64,000 nt of DNA. It comes from Ridgeia piscesae (Eukaryota; Annelida; Polychaeta; Sabellida; Siboglinidae). The position numbers and the translations under genes were made by a program. Location of the stretch: contig JAODUO010000961.1 in the NCBI GenBank assembly GCA_025642075.2, forward strand, positions 165,001 to 229,000, written 5' to 3'. Below the pieces are notes generated by a model, which was given only the letters and a program-made list of their open reading frames with translations, did no database searches and was not told where the DNA came from. This document shows positions 47,800-61,004 of the stretch, piece after piece (positions within the stretch are counted from its first letter, which is position 1; every line of letters begins with the position of its first letter).

Positions 47800-50575
47800 G
47801 AAGTCAAATCAATCTTCAAACCTTAGAGAATGGTCACGAAACTGCAATTCCGTCGTATAAAGCCCTGTGCACGAGTACCAGTAGCTTGTATTCGAAACCC
47901 TTTCTGACAGGCAGCCAGTGTAATTGCCGCAGTATTGTCGCCAGTCGTCCCACCGGATTTGCATGACAATTCGAGCTGCAGACCGCTGAACCATTTCCAG
48001 ACGGTGCAGGTGACGATCGCTCAGGCCGAATAGTATCGGATTGCCATAGTCAATGTCACCAGTCCGTGTATGAGACTCTTTCATACAGTGGTGCTAACGG
48101 AGTCTCGTATCTTTGCAATTCGCGACAGAGGTAGAGGGCAGAGCAACACACGTTGGCAACTTGTGACGTCATGGATAGTGTCAATGGTAAATCCTAGGTC
48201 CCGAATAACTGGGGAAGTGTCGACGAGCTGGCCACATATGTTGACGCGGGTTAACAATGTAGGCGTACGTAGACTTGACGAACGGATGACAATGGCTTGC
48301 GATTTGTTGTCATTCATCACAAGTCCATTGTCACAGAGCCATGCTTTCGCATCTTGTACGCAGGCTTCCATACGCGCGAGGGCTTGTGTGTGGTCGGTTG
48401 GTGGAAAAATGATGTAGAATTGAGTGTCGTCTACGGTGGTGGTGAATGGTGTGCTTTTGTAAAAGTGTCGTCAGTGGTGCGATGTATACATTGGATAGTA
48501 GTGGTCCAAGGACAGTCCCTTGGGACACTCCTGTGGTCATGGTGTCTACTTCCGACCCCCACTTTCTACACGTACGACACATGTCCAATTACACCTGTAA
48601 GATGTCCAGATAACCTGTGTCCAACCAACCGTCGCAGCAGTGTGTTGTGGTTAATGGTGTCGAAGGCCGCACTTAAATCGAGTAGTACGAGGAGCACACT
48701 CCGGCGACTGTCAAGCGATTGGGCGATGTCGTTGAGTATGCCCACGAGTGCGGTTTCCGCACTATGAACCGCACGGTATGCACTTTGATACATGCCATAA
48801 ATGCCGTTCTCCTCCGTAAAATGTTGTAACTATTGTGCAACGAAAAGCTCAGTCATCCTCGCCACACACGTGATGTTGGATATTGGGCGGTACTTGTTAG
48901 CACGCTGGCGTCAGACCATCCCTTCTTCAAACCTGGTATAACGACAGCGTGTTTCATGGGTGCAGGAAATACGGTTGATGATAGCGAGGCGTTAATTATC
49001 CGGGCCAATAGAGGAGAAAGAGCGTCGATGTGGTGTTTCACTAGTGATGTCTGCAGTGGGTCTAGTTCACACGATTTTGTGGCAGATGCTAGTGGTATAT
49101 TTTACACAACAGAATGTGACGCAGGTTCAAACACATCGAAGCGCGTCCTCACAATTGTTGGCGTATCGTCAGCTGGCAACGGAGATCGATTAAGGCACAG
49201 CGCCTCTATCGTTTCTGTGAAACTTCGCTGGAACCTGGTAGCGAGTGCCGAGTGTGATTCGTCTGCCATTTCTGGTAGAGCTCTAGTCACGAAGGAGTGA
49301 ATCTGCGATACTATAGATGAGCCGCATGTTGCCGCCAGCTTTTGAGATCTCGGATCTATGGTATTCAAAGCGGGCTGTCTTTAGCGATTTCTGGAAGGTA
49401 TTGCGACGATCTGAGAAAACCTGTCAATGCACAGTTAAGCCTGATAATCCGCTAAACGCATTCGGCACGACGGACGGCTCGTCTTTCATCGGTCAGGTCA
49501 TTGGTGTGCCACGGAGTCATAGGTCTAACAGTAATGGTCCGCGACACAAGAGGGGCGTGCGCGTCAACGATGGTGCGTAGGCAGGTATCGTAGCCCGCAA
49601 GTAGAGCAACAGGGTTCTCCTCATCAGCGTTGATGTTGAACGATTCAAAGTCCGCTGCGAAACTGCTGTTGTTATGAATATTTTCGATACGTAACGTGTC
49701 GCTTGAGGCGGTCTGGTTTTCATTGTAGAAGTCCGCATTCGACGGCGTAGTGGTAAGATTTTAGAGACGTGGGCCCGACAGCAGTGAAAATGGGATGCGG
49801 TGCTTTCGCTGTAATCACCAGGTCTAGCGTATTGCTCCGCTCGTGAGTCGCGCCAGTAACGTGTTGCTCAAAGCCAGCCGTTTCAAGCAGTTCGGCCAGA
49901 TTCACTGCGCCAGTGCAAGTTGGGTCGCCATATTTCGTGTTGAAATCCCCGCACACAACTGTTTCTGTGGGATGAGTAACACCTTAGACATCGTCTAGGA
50001 AAGTCCCAAAAACATGAGTTTGGTGGCCGGTACGTCACGATTACACGCGTTGGCAGCTGGTGCGAGCGTTTCGCAGAGTGACGGAGAGTGTTTGTGAGGC
50101 GTGGGTGTCGACAGTGACACGGGATACGAGCTGGATAGTTTTACGGAAGAGAACTCCGATACCTCCACCGCGTCGAACGCCTCCACGCAAAGTTCAGAAA
50201 GAGAAGTTGCGTCTTCGTCGGTTAACCAGGTCTCAATCAGTGAACACTCGGCGACATAGTTACGTAGAAACAGAGATATGTTTCGCAGAGATCTGGCATT
50301 AATCAAACCAAATTTAGACTTGTCCACGAATACAGCCGAGTCCCGTGATACGGCCGGTACTTGTATTATGCTGTTGTTGTTACAACGTGTGTGGGGTCAA
50401 TATCCGATCACTGAATCGATTGTTCTTTGTTTTCGCGCACCTCCTCGACAGCCGCGTTTCGTTGGTAACCGGACAGCAATGCTGACAGGCGTGACGCACA
50501 GGAATGTAGACGCAATTGACAGGCAGTGTACCTGTACGACGGCATACTTGCGTAATACGATCGACTGAATCCACT
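47800..50575 (-). mobile_element. CR1-type LINE, nearly full-length coding region, degenerate
   Basis: Endonuclease at the upstream end: FGLINARSLRN, ECSLIETWLTDED, then CGDFNTKYGD. RT: YQSAYRAVHSAETALV, SVLLVLLDLSAAFDTINHN (motif A), TGVSQGTVLGPLLSNVYI (motif B), then VDDTQFYIIF where YADDTQLYI-type motif C is usual. Late RT: WLCDNGLVMNDNKSQ and HLHRLEMVQRSAARIV. Multiple frameshifts; inactive. It lies in the large intron after kringle C on the host-gene strand. Confidence 0.9.
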
Positions 50576-50937
50576 GAAGTGCCTTAGTAAACTAATAGCA
50601 GTGTTTTAAAAATCGGTAAGAACTCACGCATACAGTGATCTTGTCGCTGAACAAGTTGTTTGACGTGATCACGGTATATTGACGGATATGTACAGTGACA
50701 ATTGCCGTCGTTGTGTAATGAAAACATACTAAAACTTGTAGAATGTTGAGAGCGACGTAAACATGCAGCCGGTAGGGCGCGACCGCGTGACATAATAGAA
50801 CATTGTAGAACGTTATATTGTAACTTTCTATAATGTTATTAATGTTATAAGGTATTTCAATGGTGTTGAATTGTGGTATATCAGAAAATGTGGACTTTCA
50901 AGTAATCTAACGTCAAAGAGAATAGTGCTACACTCAC

Positions 50938-51094
50938 GGATTTTACACATTGGAATGTTGCAATATTCCCATTTCTTCCGGCGATGCATTGTATAACACC
51001 AAGGCTTGGATTTCGTGCAATACCATGGCAAGCGACGGCTTCTCGGGTTGCGACAGTAGGCGCCATCATGGATATGACACCAGTGCCTGTGTGG
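50938..51094 (-). CDS. exon: kringle C, C-terminal half
   Basis: Acceptor GTCCCATAG, phase 0 in; donor ATCC|GTGAGT, phase 1 out; 52 codons. It reads PHRHWC, then DGAYCRNPRSR, then KPWCYTMHRRKKWEYCNIPM and the final Cys. It has six Cys in this half, two more than a standard kringle (HWC and WYC). It joins in phase with 52276-52373 to make a complete kringle, the most upstream module firmly placed in the gene. Confidence 0.92.
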
Positions 51095-52275
51095 CTATGG
51101 GACGGGATACATAGTTTGTACAGATCAACGTTGTTTGATTATTATAAATGCTCTAGCACACGTCGTATATCGACGGCAACTGTAAACATTTAAGCAAAGG
51201 GGCAACAATACTGGATTTCAACTTTGGGACTTTGTCTCTCGTAACTAATGTCTTTATTGTGTCATGTAAATGTCGGGCCCATCGCGATTTTGAAATTAAC
51301 ATATCCCAGATATGCCACATTTATATGGCGATATGTAGTTTTGCCTTTTTGTTTATTCATTTTAGCCAAATAGCAAACTGTTTCGCCTATGGCACAATTG
51401 GCGATCGGCAGAGCTAGCCTAGCAGATTGCACCATTCCAACCCGTCGAGCCACCTGCCGCATTTTTCAGAACTAAAATTTACGAGCGCGCCATCTTTTGC
51501 ACCCTAAAATAATCGGTGGTTTAGTTCCTTCGTTTCGAATCGATTTATTTAGTCGCTAACAATAAACGATTACTCCATTATACTTTATAGTTTTGTGACG
51601 CTGTGACGCATTCATGGTTAAAAACATTTTCTCCATCAATCTAGCTAAAATCAATATAAGCATGGATTTCGGTCGTATCACTTTTAAAACCGCCAACATC
51701 CGTATCGGATACGGATAACCCGTAACTCATGTGGCAGGTCTGATATCCATTCAGGACGACAAGGTTGTAACTACCTTCAAAGTCAACACATACAAGTCGG
51801 TCTGAAAAAGGTAGTATAATAAAATATCCATAATATTGTAACCAGAATGTGAACATATTAATCAGTTAACTGAACGTTGGTAACAACTAGGGTTAATATA
51901 GCCATTAAAAGTGTTGACTACGTTTGACAAATAGGCCAAGATGAATACTCATGCCAATTATCAAGGTGTGGCGCTGTCCATTGCAAAATACCGAATTAGG
52001 TGGTGAGACATTGCTGAAGCTTTAAGATGATGATATATATCGGCATGTGGACGAAGGTCAAAAGTTATACGTATTGGAATCGTTACACACAAAACTATTA
52101 ATATATACCTCTGGTTGACATAGTTCTTAATACATGTCTAACCAACATAGTTCGACCTCTTTGGCTGATATTACCATAACCATGTTTTTTCCTACTGAAA
52201 GTGTCATTCTGTAAATCTTGCCTAATTCCACCGTAAATTTTATTCTTAATACTGTTTCTTCACATTTTGGCTTAC
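51095..52275. other. kringle C internal intron
   Basis: AT-rich intron. An open frame at 51640-51810 (minus) begins after a good acceptor (CTTTTTCAG) but lies between the two kringle halves and has no matching donor, so I do not call it an exon. Confidence 0.6.
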
Positions 52276-52373
52276 GTAGCTTGAAGTCCAACGTTGGCAT
52301 CGGAAGCCAGATTTTGTTGTGCCCACATTTCCCATGTAGTAAAAACCATCTTCTGTGGACAAACAATTTAATC
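52276..52373 (-). CDS. exon: kringle C, N-terminal half
   Basis: A 98-bp exon, acceptor GCTGTTTCAG, donor TAC|GTAAGC, phase 1 in and phase 0 out, 32 codons: NCLSTEDGFYYMGN, then TTKSGFRCQRWTSS. First and second kringle Cys, the Y.G motif and Trp are present. Phase-1 entry means at least one more exon must lie upstream; I did not find it. Confidence 0.9.
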
Positions 52374-53930
52374 CTGAAACAGCAAATGTTTGCAAGTAAC
52401 CATGAGAAATGTTGGACTAGGAAATATAGGCCTATAAAAAGAATTGTTATGCTCTATAATAAAAGCTGCGTTGTGGTATTTTTCAGCAAATATAGTGTAT
52501 TCGATTAAGTCCAAATGTAAGTTAAATCGAATTCTCCTTGACTAAAGGACCTGTTATAGCTGAGTTCCAAACAAAAGCTACCGTGGAGTCTGCCTAATTG
52601 TATGAAGTCAACACACGTATAGGTCAGATCAAAGTCAAATAGGAATATTGTTATAATTCCATTTCTATCTATCTTGACACTGAAATACAACGCGTTTGTA
52701 ATTTATAAACCTGATAGCAACGTTTTTGAAAACCTTTCTTTCCATTGGATATTTTTTTATTTACTTAAATCCAAAATGACCGCCAGAACATCATTATAAT
52801 TAAAAAGAGGATTACGTTGGACCTTCCTGGAGGCTTGGGACTCCCATAAAAGAAAGCTGGATCCATAGTACCTTGAATACACAAAACATCTAGCCTCCAG
52901 TCTCTCAATTTATAGATATTTTATTAATTAATCTTAACCTTGTTTTAAAAAGTCCAATAGTCTTAGTTATTTTCACTTTTTAATATACGAATTTAGACGC
53001 TAATAAAATGTATACGTTACGTTTTCTTGTTCTATGCCTTCTATACCCCCGATAATGGTGGCGTCGCCGATATGCAATTTCCGCAGGAACCATCAGCATC
53101 AAACATACTCCAAAAAACCAAACACTTCTGGGGAACATTGTGTCTGTTCACTTCTTGAAGCGTTAACTTGATTTTTGTTTTTCGATTGTCTGTGGAACTG
53201 CGTCACAATCAGGCGCAACTGACGTCATCGTTACGATGTAATGCCGCGTTCCTATCACCTCGTGTTTACCGTTAATATCAGGTGCAGTTTCAAGTCGTTA
53301 ACTGCAGTAGCTCCTGAACTCCGCAGTCATGTGTCACGATACATGATGATATATCGCGCGACGGAAGATGACTGTGGACAGGCTCAAAGAATGACATTAC
53401 AACAAATGACGACAGTTCTAGTTTCCGAGTGATGAAAATTAATAAGCCAGTTCGGAGATTCGACGTCGCGTGCGCCAAATCTTCCAGGTCAGAGTACAAT
53501 CGACAGTCATAAACAAAACAAAACATTATTTTTAGGCCGTGTTCACATCTAACTTTAATCCGCATTAAACTACCCGAACCCTAATTGGAAAAACAGGACG
53601 ATTTGGATGTGTTTCAAGTAGTGCAAACGCTCTGCCTGTTGCCTTGATTCGGCGATGGTGGCGCTGCTGAATGGCAGGAGGTTGTGGTCTCGCGAAACAA
53701 ATTTATGACTGCAAATGACCAACATACCTTGCCGTTTGGTGCCCTAATTTGATTGGTGTGATAGTGCGGACCATGTATGTGTATGTGGACAGTACATATC
53801 AGTTGTTCGGCATCTTAAATTTCGTAAAACGTTAGATGCGAATACGCCCTTAGACTAAGGTATAAACACATAGAGTAGAGAGGGGCAAAGCGCACACCAT
53901 GGGGCAAAGCGCACCCCACCTGAATCACAC
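52374..53930. other. no gene recognised
   Basis: AT-rich sequence upstream of kringle C. A signal-peptide exon might be expected here or further upstream, but none could be supported. Confidence 0.5.
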
Positions 53931-53939
53931 ACACACAGG

Positions 53940-54081
<142 letters not shown>

Positions 54082-54381
54082 CTGGCCATTAAAACAACAA
54101 TTGCTTTGAAATCAACCACGCATACGGGCTAAAAAGATTAGGTTAAGTGAGAAAACAACTGTGATACATTTTCAGAGAAATCCACTGAGAGGAAACGACC
54201 TCTCAACGCACCCAAAGTTAATGTCCACGGCATAAAAAGTAAGGCTGCGTTATGTGTTCATTCTTATTACTGGCAAAGGGTACATATTACCTTGTCTAAC
54301 ATCATATTTATTTGGTATGCCTTTTATCAAGACAGCAGATAGTTTAATGTGTCTGAAAAGAGTAAAAAAGGTATGTTTTAC

Positions 54382-54695
54382 AACGCAGTATCCAATCCTC
54401 AGGATTGCTCAAAACGCTTTACACTTTACTTCCCTGGCAGACCTGTTCAATCGAACACCATCTCAACTTCTCTGGGAAGCATCCAGACATAGGCTACAAT
54501 TAATGCCGGAAGGCTGCTCGCAAACATATCCACCACTCTCTATAGCCAGGAACTCATTTATACAGCTGACTGAACTGGAGCAACGTAGAGTGAAAAACTT
54601 CCCCAAGGTTTTATCACCGCAGCACATGATTCGAACCTGGGTCCTCTTAATCGATAGGCCAAAGCTCTACCCTTGAGCCACTGCTCTCTGTATGT
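54382..54695 (-). mobile_element. tRNA-derived SINE
   Basis: Read on the minus strand, it opens with a tRNA-like head: A-box-like TGGCTCAAGGGTAGAGC (54664-54680) and B box GGTTCGAATC (54628-54637), the internal polymerase III promoter. The body follows, with CCTTGGGGAAGTTTTTCACT, TTGCTCCAGTTCAGTCAGCT and CTTCCCAGAGAAGTTGAGAT. The body also occurs in both arms of the 10-kb palindromic transposon. No protein is encoded; the 140-residue plus-strand frame is a by-product. Confidence 0.8.
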
Positions 54696-54997
54696 GCCGA
54701 CTTTAATATAATCAAAGTGATTTTGACAAAGGCTGCCCCGTCTTAGTTTTGATGCATCCATAGTAACACACCTGCTTACCCCAAAGCAGGAAAATACACT
54801 TTAAAGCCGTTTTTCACTGTAATTTCGATATTGTCGGATAAATAATGTGGCATGTTAATGTGCATGAACATTCTAAAACCGGTGTTACCACACTGATATA
54901 TACATTAGTGATCAAATCATTTTGTGTAATTACTGCTCGCTTAGGCTGATATAAAGTATAGGCCCTAGAGGAATTGTGTGTGAATAATACGGAATAG

Positions 54998-55345
54998 CAT
55001 GCCGCGGACCAAAGTACCTTAGGAGAATGAACAACTCTGATTCCAAACCTGGGTAGCTTGGACTCATCAGCCTTGGAAGGCAGCTTAGCTAGGAGAAGGG
55101 AAACTCTGATTTCAAACTTCCACTGTCTTGTGGGTATCGTCGGGAGACGAAAAGGCTATAGGAGTCAACCCAGACAGACAATCCGTAGTCGGAGTCCATA
55201 AGGCAGTTCGTCGTTGTCTACAACCTCGTTCTGGCAGCTCCTGCGATGACGCTGGTGCCAAGTTGCAACCGCCCTGCTGTTCCATTGGATCTATCGGCGA
55301 CGTAGGGAGGGGGGATGTGTTGCATGGGCAACAGTAATATATAAG
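54998..55345 (+). other. probable LINE 5' leader fragment
   Basis: GC-richer segment with paired lines such as AGGAGAATGAACAACTCTGA and AGGAGAAGGGAAACTCTGAT, each followed by TTCAAAC or CCAAACC. It lies on the same strand as and upstream of the LINE at 56.7-59.0 kb. Its role as that element's leader is inferred from position and style only. Confidence 0.35.
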
Positions 55346-55379
55346 GGTCCTATCGCGGGTACTCAGGCGCGGTGGAATT

Positions 55380-56160
55380 CCACCGGTGGAAGGTCAACGG
55401 TCAAATGTCACGTAGTGAACCCAAGCGGATAGTTGATGAACTGGTGGTGCCCCTAGCGGACAGGTCGTGAACCAGTACGATCAAAATTCATGCGTCTTAT
55501 TTTATAAACTATGTTAAAAGGGTTATAGGTCATGTAGTGCCCCCTAGCGGATAGGTGAAAGAAAATAGGTTAAAGAACAACTGGAGCCATCTGACGGATA
55601 TGTCATGAACTAATAAACAATTTTGTATTGGCGGAAGACCTATGTGACCTACATACTGGACACCTACATACTGGACATGGTAGCGACCGTGAACTACACT
55701 TTTGTATTGCCGGAAGACATTGCGCACGCGCAATGACCTGAATCGGTTAGCCGTTACCAGAAGATGGGCAACATAGATTACACGTGCAATGGTCTGTGAC
55801 CTTGTTAGTGTTTTGTAGAATAAAGGTAAGTGCAAATACCATGTTTTACCTTCACCCGCTCCAGTTGTATTAGCCCCAGTTGTCATATAAGATAGATAGA
55901 AAATGATAACATTGCGCATGCGCTAAGATTAGTAGACAACCTACGTGAAGAACGTAATGAAAGTGGCCTTCGTGCAGAACGTGATGATGATAATTGACCT
56001 TAACGTTGACCTTTTTTTAAGTAGTTTAAAAATAAGACACGTATTTTTGGGTATTAGTTCACGACATATTCATCAGATGGCTCCACTTGTTCGTTGACAT
56101 AGTGTATAGTTCACCACATTTCCACCAGGGTGCACTACATGACTTTTGACCACACAGGGC
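55380..56160. repeat. cluster of short direct and inverted units (AGTGCCCCCTAGCGGATAGG type)
   Basis: Units like GTCATGTAGTGCCCCCTAGC and GACAGGTCGTGAACCAGTA recur about three times between 55395 and 55615, and in inverted form at 56020-56150 (for example CAGATGGCTCCACTTGTTCG versus CAACTGGAGCCATCTG). Noncoding repeat of unknown type. Confidence 0.6.
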
Positions 56161-56689
56161 TACTTATATTAGCGGTGCCCTTGCACGTCGCACAGTCGCA
56201 GACAGGAGGATCGACGGTCAATATCTCTTATGCCTTCACCTGACCGACCAGGTAACTAACCAAACTAGATATTTAGGTATGTTAGTCGCATACGTGGGAA
56301 AAAACCAAACTTTTCTCGGTAGAGATACAAATTATAACATGGCGCAATGACCTAATGGGGTGATCGTTTTCCGGAAGACAGAACTTGTCGCTTTATTGAA
56401 TCTATGTTTGTAGTTGACAACCTAACTACCAGGAGAGCGGACATACGCATTGCGTTAAGCCCTGTTTGGTATAGTTTAAAAAAAGAACAGTGTGATCCTG
56501 AAACCCCGCCCACCGTCGGGAGTAACCCCTAACGCCTCGCTATTACGCTAATCGTGCGATGACTTATAACCGGTAACTGTTGCTGCCCGTGCTGTGTCGA
56601 CGCCGCTGGCGAAAGTGGAGTGTCCTCTCACGGTTGTGGGTGTCGGTGTGTAGGTGAGTGACTGGGTGGTTTGGGGAATGTTGGACTTG

Positions 56690-58990
56690 TTACCGCTCGC
56701 CTCAAGCTGGGCAGCCCCCAGCCAGTAAGGTGCTGTCTCGCCACGGTCTGCCATCCTCAATGGGTGCATGGGGATTAGGAATCATCCGAACAGCAGATCG
56801 TTATCGTCGCACCAGGCAACAAAAAAGCACAACGAAAGAGACCAACTCTAAAACTGGGAAGTTGGAATGTCCGGACAATGATGATCGCCCTTTCTGAAAA
56901 CCTTCAGGACATCAGTGATTCCAGGAAAACAGCTGTCATAAACAACGAACTCAAGAGACTCAACGTAGACATAGCCGCCCTTCAGGAAACATGGCTGGCT
57001 GACTCAGGCACACATTGAAGGAAAAGGACTACACATTCTACTGGCAGGGGAAGGGCTCTGATGAACCCAGAGAGCATGGAGTAGGCTTCGCAGTAAGGAA
57101 AAACCAGCTAAATATGGTAGAACCAGGCTCTCAGCGACTCCTGAGTCACCGCCCCAGCGATCCTCCAGCGAGAACAACCTGCAGAGCCTCAGACCTGCCA
57201 GGAGCAAAGCTCAGCAGAGAACATCCAGACAGGTCGCCACAACAGGGAACATCAGGGGAATGCATGGTGTCATTAAGAAGACACTAGGACCAATCCAGAG
57301 CAAGGCAGCCCCCCTCAAATCATCCACAGGGGAAAAAATCTGAGACTGGTCCAGCAGATGGAGAGTTGGGTGGAACACTATTCCAACCTTAGTCTATACA
57401 GAACATAATATCCCCCAGTGCTGGTAAGAACGAGCTGTACCGCAGGACATGAGTCCTGCCAAGATAATTATCATCTACAAGAACAAAGGCGAGAGAAATA
57501 ACTGCAACAACTACAGAGGCATCTCTTGTCGGCAACATCTTTGTCGGCAACATCTTTGCTCGGGTCCTCTTGATCCGCCTGCAGAAGCTGGCAGAAGGTG
57601 TCTACCGAGCGCCACAATGCAGCATCCGAGCTGAAAGGTCAACGGTAGACATGGCCTTCTCCCTTCGCCATCTCCACGAGAAGTGCATATCATAGGAGAT
57701 GCCTCTGTTCATCGCTTTCATTGACCTAACCAAAGCGTTTAAGGTACTACACAAGATCGGCTGTCCACTAAGACTACAGGGCATGGCATAATCCAGCCAT
57801 ATCAACATGAATGACATAGTGCAGTTTAACTGCAGCTCCTCAGGGCCATTCGACATCCGCAGTGGTGTTAAACAGGCTGCGTCCTCGCTCCCACAGTCTT
57901 TGGGATTTTCTTCACGCTGCTACTGAAACGTGCCTTTGGCACCAAAATGCGTACTAGTTGAGACGGCACGCTGTTCAAACTCGCCCGCCTCAGAGCCAAA
58001 ACCAAAGTACGGGAAGCTCTCGTCAGAGATATGTTGTTTGCTGATGACGCGGCAGTTAAGACCCACACCCAGCAGGAATTCCAGTCGCTGATGGACCGCT
58101 TCTCTCAGGCCTGCAAGGACTTCGGCCTGACCATCAGCCTGAAGAAGATAAATGTGCTGGTACAGAACTCGGATGCACCGCCAATCACATCCATCGACGA
58201 CTACGAAATCGACGCCGTACAACACTTTACGTACCTCGGCTCCACTATCACCGACAACCAACCTGGACACAGAGACGGACAAGAGGATCGGAAAGGCAGT
58301 ATGGCTGCGAGACATGGACAAGTTATGCACGACAGAAGAGAAGACTCAACACCTTCCACCTGAGAAGTATTCGCCGTATCATGAGCATACCCTAGAAAGT
58401 CGTGCTGGCCTTCCCAGTACGTATACTCTGCTCAGGCAGTGCAGACTACGCTGGCTAGATCATGTCCACCGCATGGCCGCATCCCAAAAGACATTCTGTA
58501 TGGAGAGCTGGCATCAGGGAAGAGAACCACTGGCCGTCCACGGCTGCAATACAAGGACGTCTGCATGAGAGACATGAAGGCGTTCGACATCGATGCAGGG
58601 TGGGCCTTGCAGCTGACCGCACGAGGTGGAGAAGTACCGTGAATCAACACCTCAAGACAGGGGAAGAGAAGCTGATGAACGCAGCAGAAGACAAGCGGAT
58701 ACGGGGAAAGGAGCGCATCAAGTGCAGTAGACCAGAGACCACACACAGATGCGACCTTTGTGGTAGAGTCTGCATCTCCCGCATCGCTCTCTTCAGCCAC
58801 ATGCATCGCTGCTCCAGCCGAGCAGTCAGTCAGAACAGTTAGGATGCTTCACCCATGGTCAGCCATGACCGAAGGAGCCTACTACTACCACTTACTACTA
58901 CCACTACCACTACCACTACACTACCACTACTACTACTACTACCACTACTACTACTAATGATAATAATAATAAACCTGTTTGTAAGCTAAA
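56690..58990 (+). mobile_element. LINE with endonuclease, RT and zinc finger, internally deleted
   Basis: Endonuclease start: LKLGSWNVRTMM (near 56850), SENLQDISDSRKTAVINNEL, DIAALQETWLAD and HGVGFAVRKNQL. The rest of the endonuclease is missing before IIIYKNKGERNNCNNYRGIS. Then STVDMAFSLRHLHEK, FIAFIDLTKAF (motif A) and MLFADDAAVKTHTQQEF (58031 onward, motif C intact). C-terminus: TTGRPRLQYKDVCMRDMKAF and HRCDLCGRVCISRIALFSHM. The 3' tail is a TAC-rich simple repeat (58875-58960). Frameshifts make it inactive. Confidence 0.9.
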
Positions 58991-59115
58991 TATGCTGCAG
59001 TCTTCTACTACATTACTTGTCTTTGTTATGTAACACAAGTGTAGATCCTAGAATGCATGTTCGTTTTAAATTTTCATCAAATTATCAATTGAATTGTAAG
59101 AAACAACGGGGTTCC

Positions 59116-59202
59116 ACAAATCCACGTTAGTCGCTAGAGGCGCTGATACGCAACTAGGGTCGAGTTGCGTATCAGCGCTTCTAGCGACTAACGTGGATTT
59201 GT
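59116..59202. repeat. near-perfect hairpin, 40-bp arms
   Basis: Arms 59116-59155 and 59163-59202 are inverted copies with one mismatch (ACAAATCCACGTTAGTCGCT in the first), around the loop AGGGTCG. Confidence 0.88.
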
Positions 59203-60062
59203 TTGCATGTTTTGCGGAACGCTTGTTTAAATTATCCTCAATTAGCTGTTGAACTCGCATGACTCCGAAATCTCACACATAGCTAAATATAGTCTAACAT
59301 GTCCGTCAATGTGAAAGCATAATATGTACATTAGTGTACATTTACAGCCGAATGAGCCGATGAAACGTCGACTGGTGGCCCAGGTGTGCTAGAACGATTC
59401 CGGAACGGATGTTTGAAATCATCTACAACTCGCCGTATGCTTCACACGAGAGTGCTACTTCACACCTAGTAAAGTATTGGTATCGTATAACATGTCCGTC
59501 ATTATGAAAGCATAATGTCTACATTAATGCACCGTTACATTAGAAATGGCGCGTTCTGTCGGATTAGTTATTGTGGTACATGTTATTATGATCAAAGTGT
59601 TTACACAATATGAACACACTATTGACCTGCCAACGTCATTACCTTCTGTAAAGTATCAAGTTGAACGTTGGGCGTTCCTTACATATAATGTTATTGTTGC
59701 TAGTTCAATACTCACTGTCCATATATCAGAAATATAAACACACATGCACGCACGCACGCACATTCGCACACAGGCACGCACAAACACTAACACACACCCA
59801 TATCCACATCCCCCACACCCTTACCCACAACCACTCACCCACCCACACCCGCACACAAACACACACACAAGTAGAAGTAAGGGCTGATATGGCGTTATAC
59901 AAATCACCAGTTTTCGGAGTAGAGTACTGTCGTAGAACAGTATGTTTATATTGAAATTGACATGCCTACATACTACCTAAGAACTTCCCGTATGCATAAC
60001 ACAGTTCCGTATATTGCAAGTTTCATTTTAATCAAATAACACAACACAACATGTTCAATCAT

Positions 60063-60122
<60 letters not shown>

Positions 60123-60570
60123 AGGAACATGAACCATGTTTAATCTTATCCAAGTTCACCAAACAAGCTATCTGGAGGAATCTGCCATGGACAGAAGAAT
60201 ACGACGCCCCAGAAACACCTAGCAGAGAGTTATGAAAGCGAAAGAAAAGAGAGGGGACACATCAAATGAAACATTGAGACAAAGCGTCAAACCGACATAG
60301 GTGTAGGACAATGGTGGATGACATATGCTCCCAGCGAGTAAGCAGGCATACGTAGGTCAATATGACAGATGCATCATGAACGACGTAGTGTAATCAAACA
60401 AAATAAATAATAACACTGCTTAATGTACAGTTCCGGTGGGATATTGTCCTGATACCTTGCGCAGGACCTTGTGTAGTAACAAATTGCACACACTAACGGA
60501 CAATGGATCATTCAAAAATTTAAACATTTCATGCTACTGACATGTCCATTTTGTATTTCTGATATTTGTC
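59203..60570. other. no gene; CA-rich and (AT)n tracts
   Basis: A degenerate CA/CCCA-rich tract at about 59740-59870 and (AT)n at 60064-60120. Two short stretches near 59300 and 59500 repeat AACATGTCCGTCA/GTGAAAGCATAAT-like sequence. No gene recognised. Confidence 0.6.
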
Positions 60571-60803
60571 TTAGCACGGTTCGACAGTGAAGTGAAGAGA
60601 GTTATCTTCGTCAATCAGCTTATTTTTATTATACATTTCTGGAGGTATGATATAACAATAGCGATCGAAATAGTCGATACCACCACACACGCTAGATACC
60701 ATGCCGCACAAATCTTTGCACTCATTAAGATCCTGATTTCTTGCCATCAAGGTGCCGCCATAATGACGTTTGTTTTTCACTTCTTCTAATCTATAGAGGC
60801 AAC
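60571..60803 (-). CDS. exon: PAN/apple-like module ending in a stop
   Basis: Acceptor CATTTCTTTGTAG, phase 1 in. It reads CLYRLEEV, then GGTLMARNQDLNECKDLCG, VCGGIDYFDRYCYI and SLHFTVEPC followed by TAA. The ECKDLC, VCGGIDY, and CYI spacing is that of PAN/apple domains, which bind proteins or glycans and often occur with kringles. It is on the same strand and in the same entry phase as the kringle/EGF exons 8 kb downstream. The in-frame stop straight after the last Cys means it is either the last exon of a separate gene or an alternative end. No good phase-1 donor is seen before the stop. Confidence 0.72.
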
Positions 60804-61004
60804 CTACAAAGAAATGCCATTAGCAATAGTTCAGTTGAGACAGTTTATTACCAAGTAACATTATAAATAATTGTTTGAGTTTATATAATTGTCTGGCGAT
60901 AACATTCATGCAATACAAACTGGCATACACACTTTCAGGCCCCTCATCATGCCTACAGATATTACGAAACTATACGAGTGTAAATGTAGTAGCCCATTGT
61001 CGTT

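Noticed and set aside
50584..50793. Exon candidate (minus) with Cys pattern CHCTYP and a good donor (ATGC|GTGAGT)
   Set aside because: The possible acceptor gives an entry phase that does not fit the phase-1 exit of kringle C, and the Cys spacing is not that of a domain I know.
51640..51815. Exon candidate (minus) with good acceptor and frame RLVCVDFEGSYNLVV
   Set aside because: It lies between the two halves of kringle C, which join in phase without it, and no matching donor precedes its stop.
54560..54700. Functional tRNA gene
   Set aside because: A-box-like and B-box sequences are present, but the cloverleaf is not evident and the sequence runs straight into a SINE body.
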